Shown piece after piece: positions 63,001-64,000 of a stretch of 64,000 bases of DNA. The stretch covers positions 8,816,372 to 8,880,371 of the forward strand of contig NC_134655.1 of NCBI RefSeq assembly GCF_030463565.1, in the 5' to 3' direction. Made by a program: the position numbers and the translations under genes. The notes beneath the pieces were generated by a model that saw nothing but the letters and a program-made list of their open reading frames with translations, had not been told where the DNA came from and did not search any database. The stretch's first letter is position 1; the number at the start of each line of letters is the position of its first letter. This DNA comes from Pelecanus crispus (taxonomy: Eukaryota; Chordata; Aves; Pelecaniformes; Pelecanidae).

Positions 63001-64000
63001 CCTCCACACACCAGAAAGAGAGATACTTTTCACAAAAGGTGAAATGAATGGATTGGCTAACTCTTCGTGATACTCCAGGCCAAAAGTCCAACTTTTCAAT
63101 AAAGCATAGAGCATGTTGCATAGTTGGCCACCAGCTTCTGTGGAAATAGAACCAGAGTAACGTTAATGCTTTGGGTTAGCAAAGAAACCATTTATAAGGG
63201 CATTAGGGGGTTATATTCCCTGTTATGGTCCTGTTGCTGTTATTGCACATCCCAGGATGAGTTAGAGCAAAGAGCTAAGACGCCCCTATTAGCTAACAGA
63301 ACTTAGAAGTCTCTCAGTCTAATTTCCAGCTCCTGCTATTATTGCTGTCATTGTGCAAAGAAAACATAGGGCTACTGATGGAAGTGGCTGCATTCCACAG
63401 GCGTTGTGAAATACTTGAGGCGCCTACATTAATAGAATGGGAAAGGCTTCATTCCCACAGCTGATGTAAGTCAATCCATACTTACCAATTACAGGTGAGA
63501 CTCCAGATACTGAAGGAAAGAGAAATCCCCTTTTTCTGTAATCAAAGTCATACAAGTTACATGCAATTAAACCGGTATGTGACATTTTATACCTCTGCCC
63601 AGACAAACAGTGCTGACTATAGAGTGGATGTTGTGGATTTGGTTTGCAGGTTTTGGGGGCCGGTACTTCTGAAAAATAGTGTGTGTTAGCACAAATGCAC
63701 AGAAGACACAGCCCCTTCCCACTGCTATTTGGGTTATAGTTAGCTTTGGAAAATAAAAGAGTTTTTTGTGAAGGTGGAGGGTTATAGGGGTGATATTTCT
63801 CTTCTGCAGAATATAAAAAAAAGCCAGATAGTCCAATCCAGTGCATCAGGCAGCATGGGAAAGACCTCACACCGGGAGCAGCAGCCTCACAGCACTGGTT
63901 TGCCATGATGGGCAATGTGTATAAAAAGTGCTTGGAATTTGAAAACCCTCAGAGAGTTCATTAAAATCCCAGTTTTGAGGTACTGTAGCAGTAAGCTGCA
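60037..64000. other. Stretch upstream of VMA21
   Basis: No gene recognised. GPR50 (melatonin-related receptor), which precedes VMA21 in the mammalian gene order, has no visible exon here, so it would have to lie beyond the window. The 163-codon minus frame 63424-63915 has no domain. The RFX-type palindrome at 62330-62343 is the only motif noted. Confidence 0.55.
62330..62343. promoter_or_regulatory. RFX-type palindrome
   Basis: GTTTCCATGGTAAT matches the RFX consensus GTTNCCATGGNAAC at all but the last base. It lies about 4 kb upstream of VMA21, just after a T9 run. No other promoter feature is near. It is a candidate distal site only. Confidence 0.3.

Noticed and set aside
63424-63915. 163-codon minus-strand frame
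   Set aside because: No domain, no splice sites in sensible positions, and a competing minus frame overlaps it.
1-64000. CRISPR arrays, bacterial operons, rRNA or complete DNA transposons
   Set aside because: No regularly spaced direct repeats, no rRNA blocks and no terminal inverted repeats with a transposase were seen; this is vertebrate nuclear DNA.

Overview
The window looks like nuclear DNA from a bird. It is mostly non-coding sequence with low gene density. It holds CR1 (chicken-repeat) LINE 3' ends and solo LTRs of avian endogenous-retrovirus families, plus one well-resolved vertebrate gene, VMA21, with split exons and a CpG-island promoter. The LTR families are ones I recall from non-galliform birds, so a neoavian species is my guess; this is inference.

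Layout. About 1-46 kb is a gene-poor stretch in which I can support no protein-coding gene. It contains a solo LTR (13959-14525, + strand), CR1 3' ends (18525-18590, 32371-32585, 41792-41905 and 41966-42175, all minus), two weak MIR/CORE-SINE-like remnants (28385-28490, 44770-44915), homopolymer tracts, and an isolated CpG-rich patch with a strong splice donor (36720-37110). From 46 to 54 kb there are two unrecognised exon-like minus-strand frames (46154-46319, 51468-51662), a ~1.03 kb solo LTR carrying a 201-codon frame (50287-51316, minus) and another solo LTR (53309-53900, +). VMA21 lies on the minus strand: exon 3 at 54361-54503, exon 2 at 56309-56418, exon 1 at 58275-58330. Its CpG-island promoter carries ETS, NRF1 and RFX-type sites and a G-quadruplex run. 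A fourth solo LTR (58763-59324, minus) sits about 430 bp upstream of the VMA21 start codon, on the same strand. The last 4.7 kb (59.3-64 kb) holds a tRNA-like A-box/B-box pair and otherwise nothing I can name.

How it fits together. The only gene with an assignable function is VMA21, the ER assembly factor for the V0 sector of the V-type proton ATPase. Three of the four solo LTRs lie within about 9 kb around it: one upstream in sense, one just downstream in antisense, one further downstream in sense. All four end in TG...CA. Each is flanked by a 5-bp direct repeat, perfect in one case and with one mismatch in three. They are therefore independent solo LTRs and not remains of one provirus; no gag, pol or env sequence is visible.

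I found no convincing new biological system. The leads most worth checking are the LTR placed as a possible alternative VMA21 promoter, the open reading frame with 45-bp repeats inside the 1-kb LTR, the unrecognised exon-like frame at 46154-46319, and the CpG patch at 37 kb.
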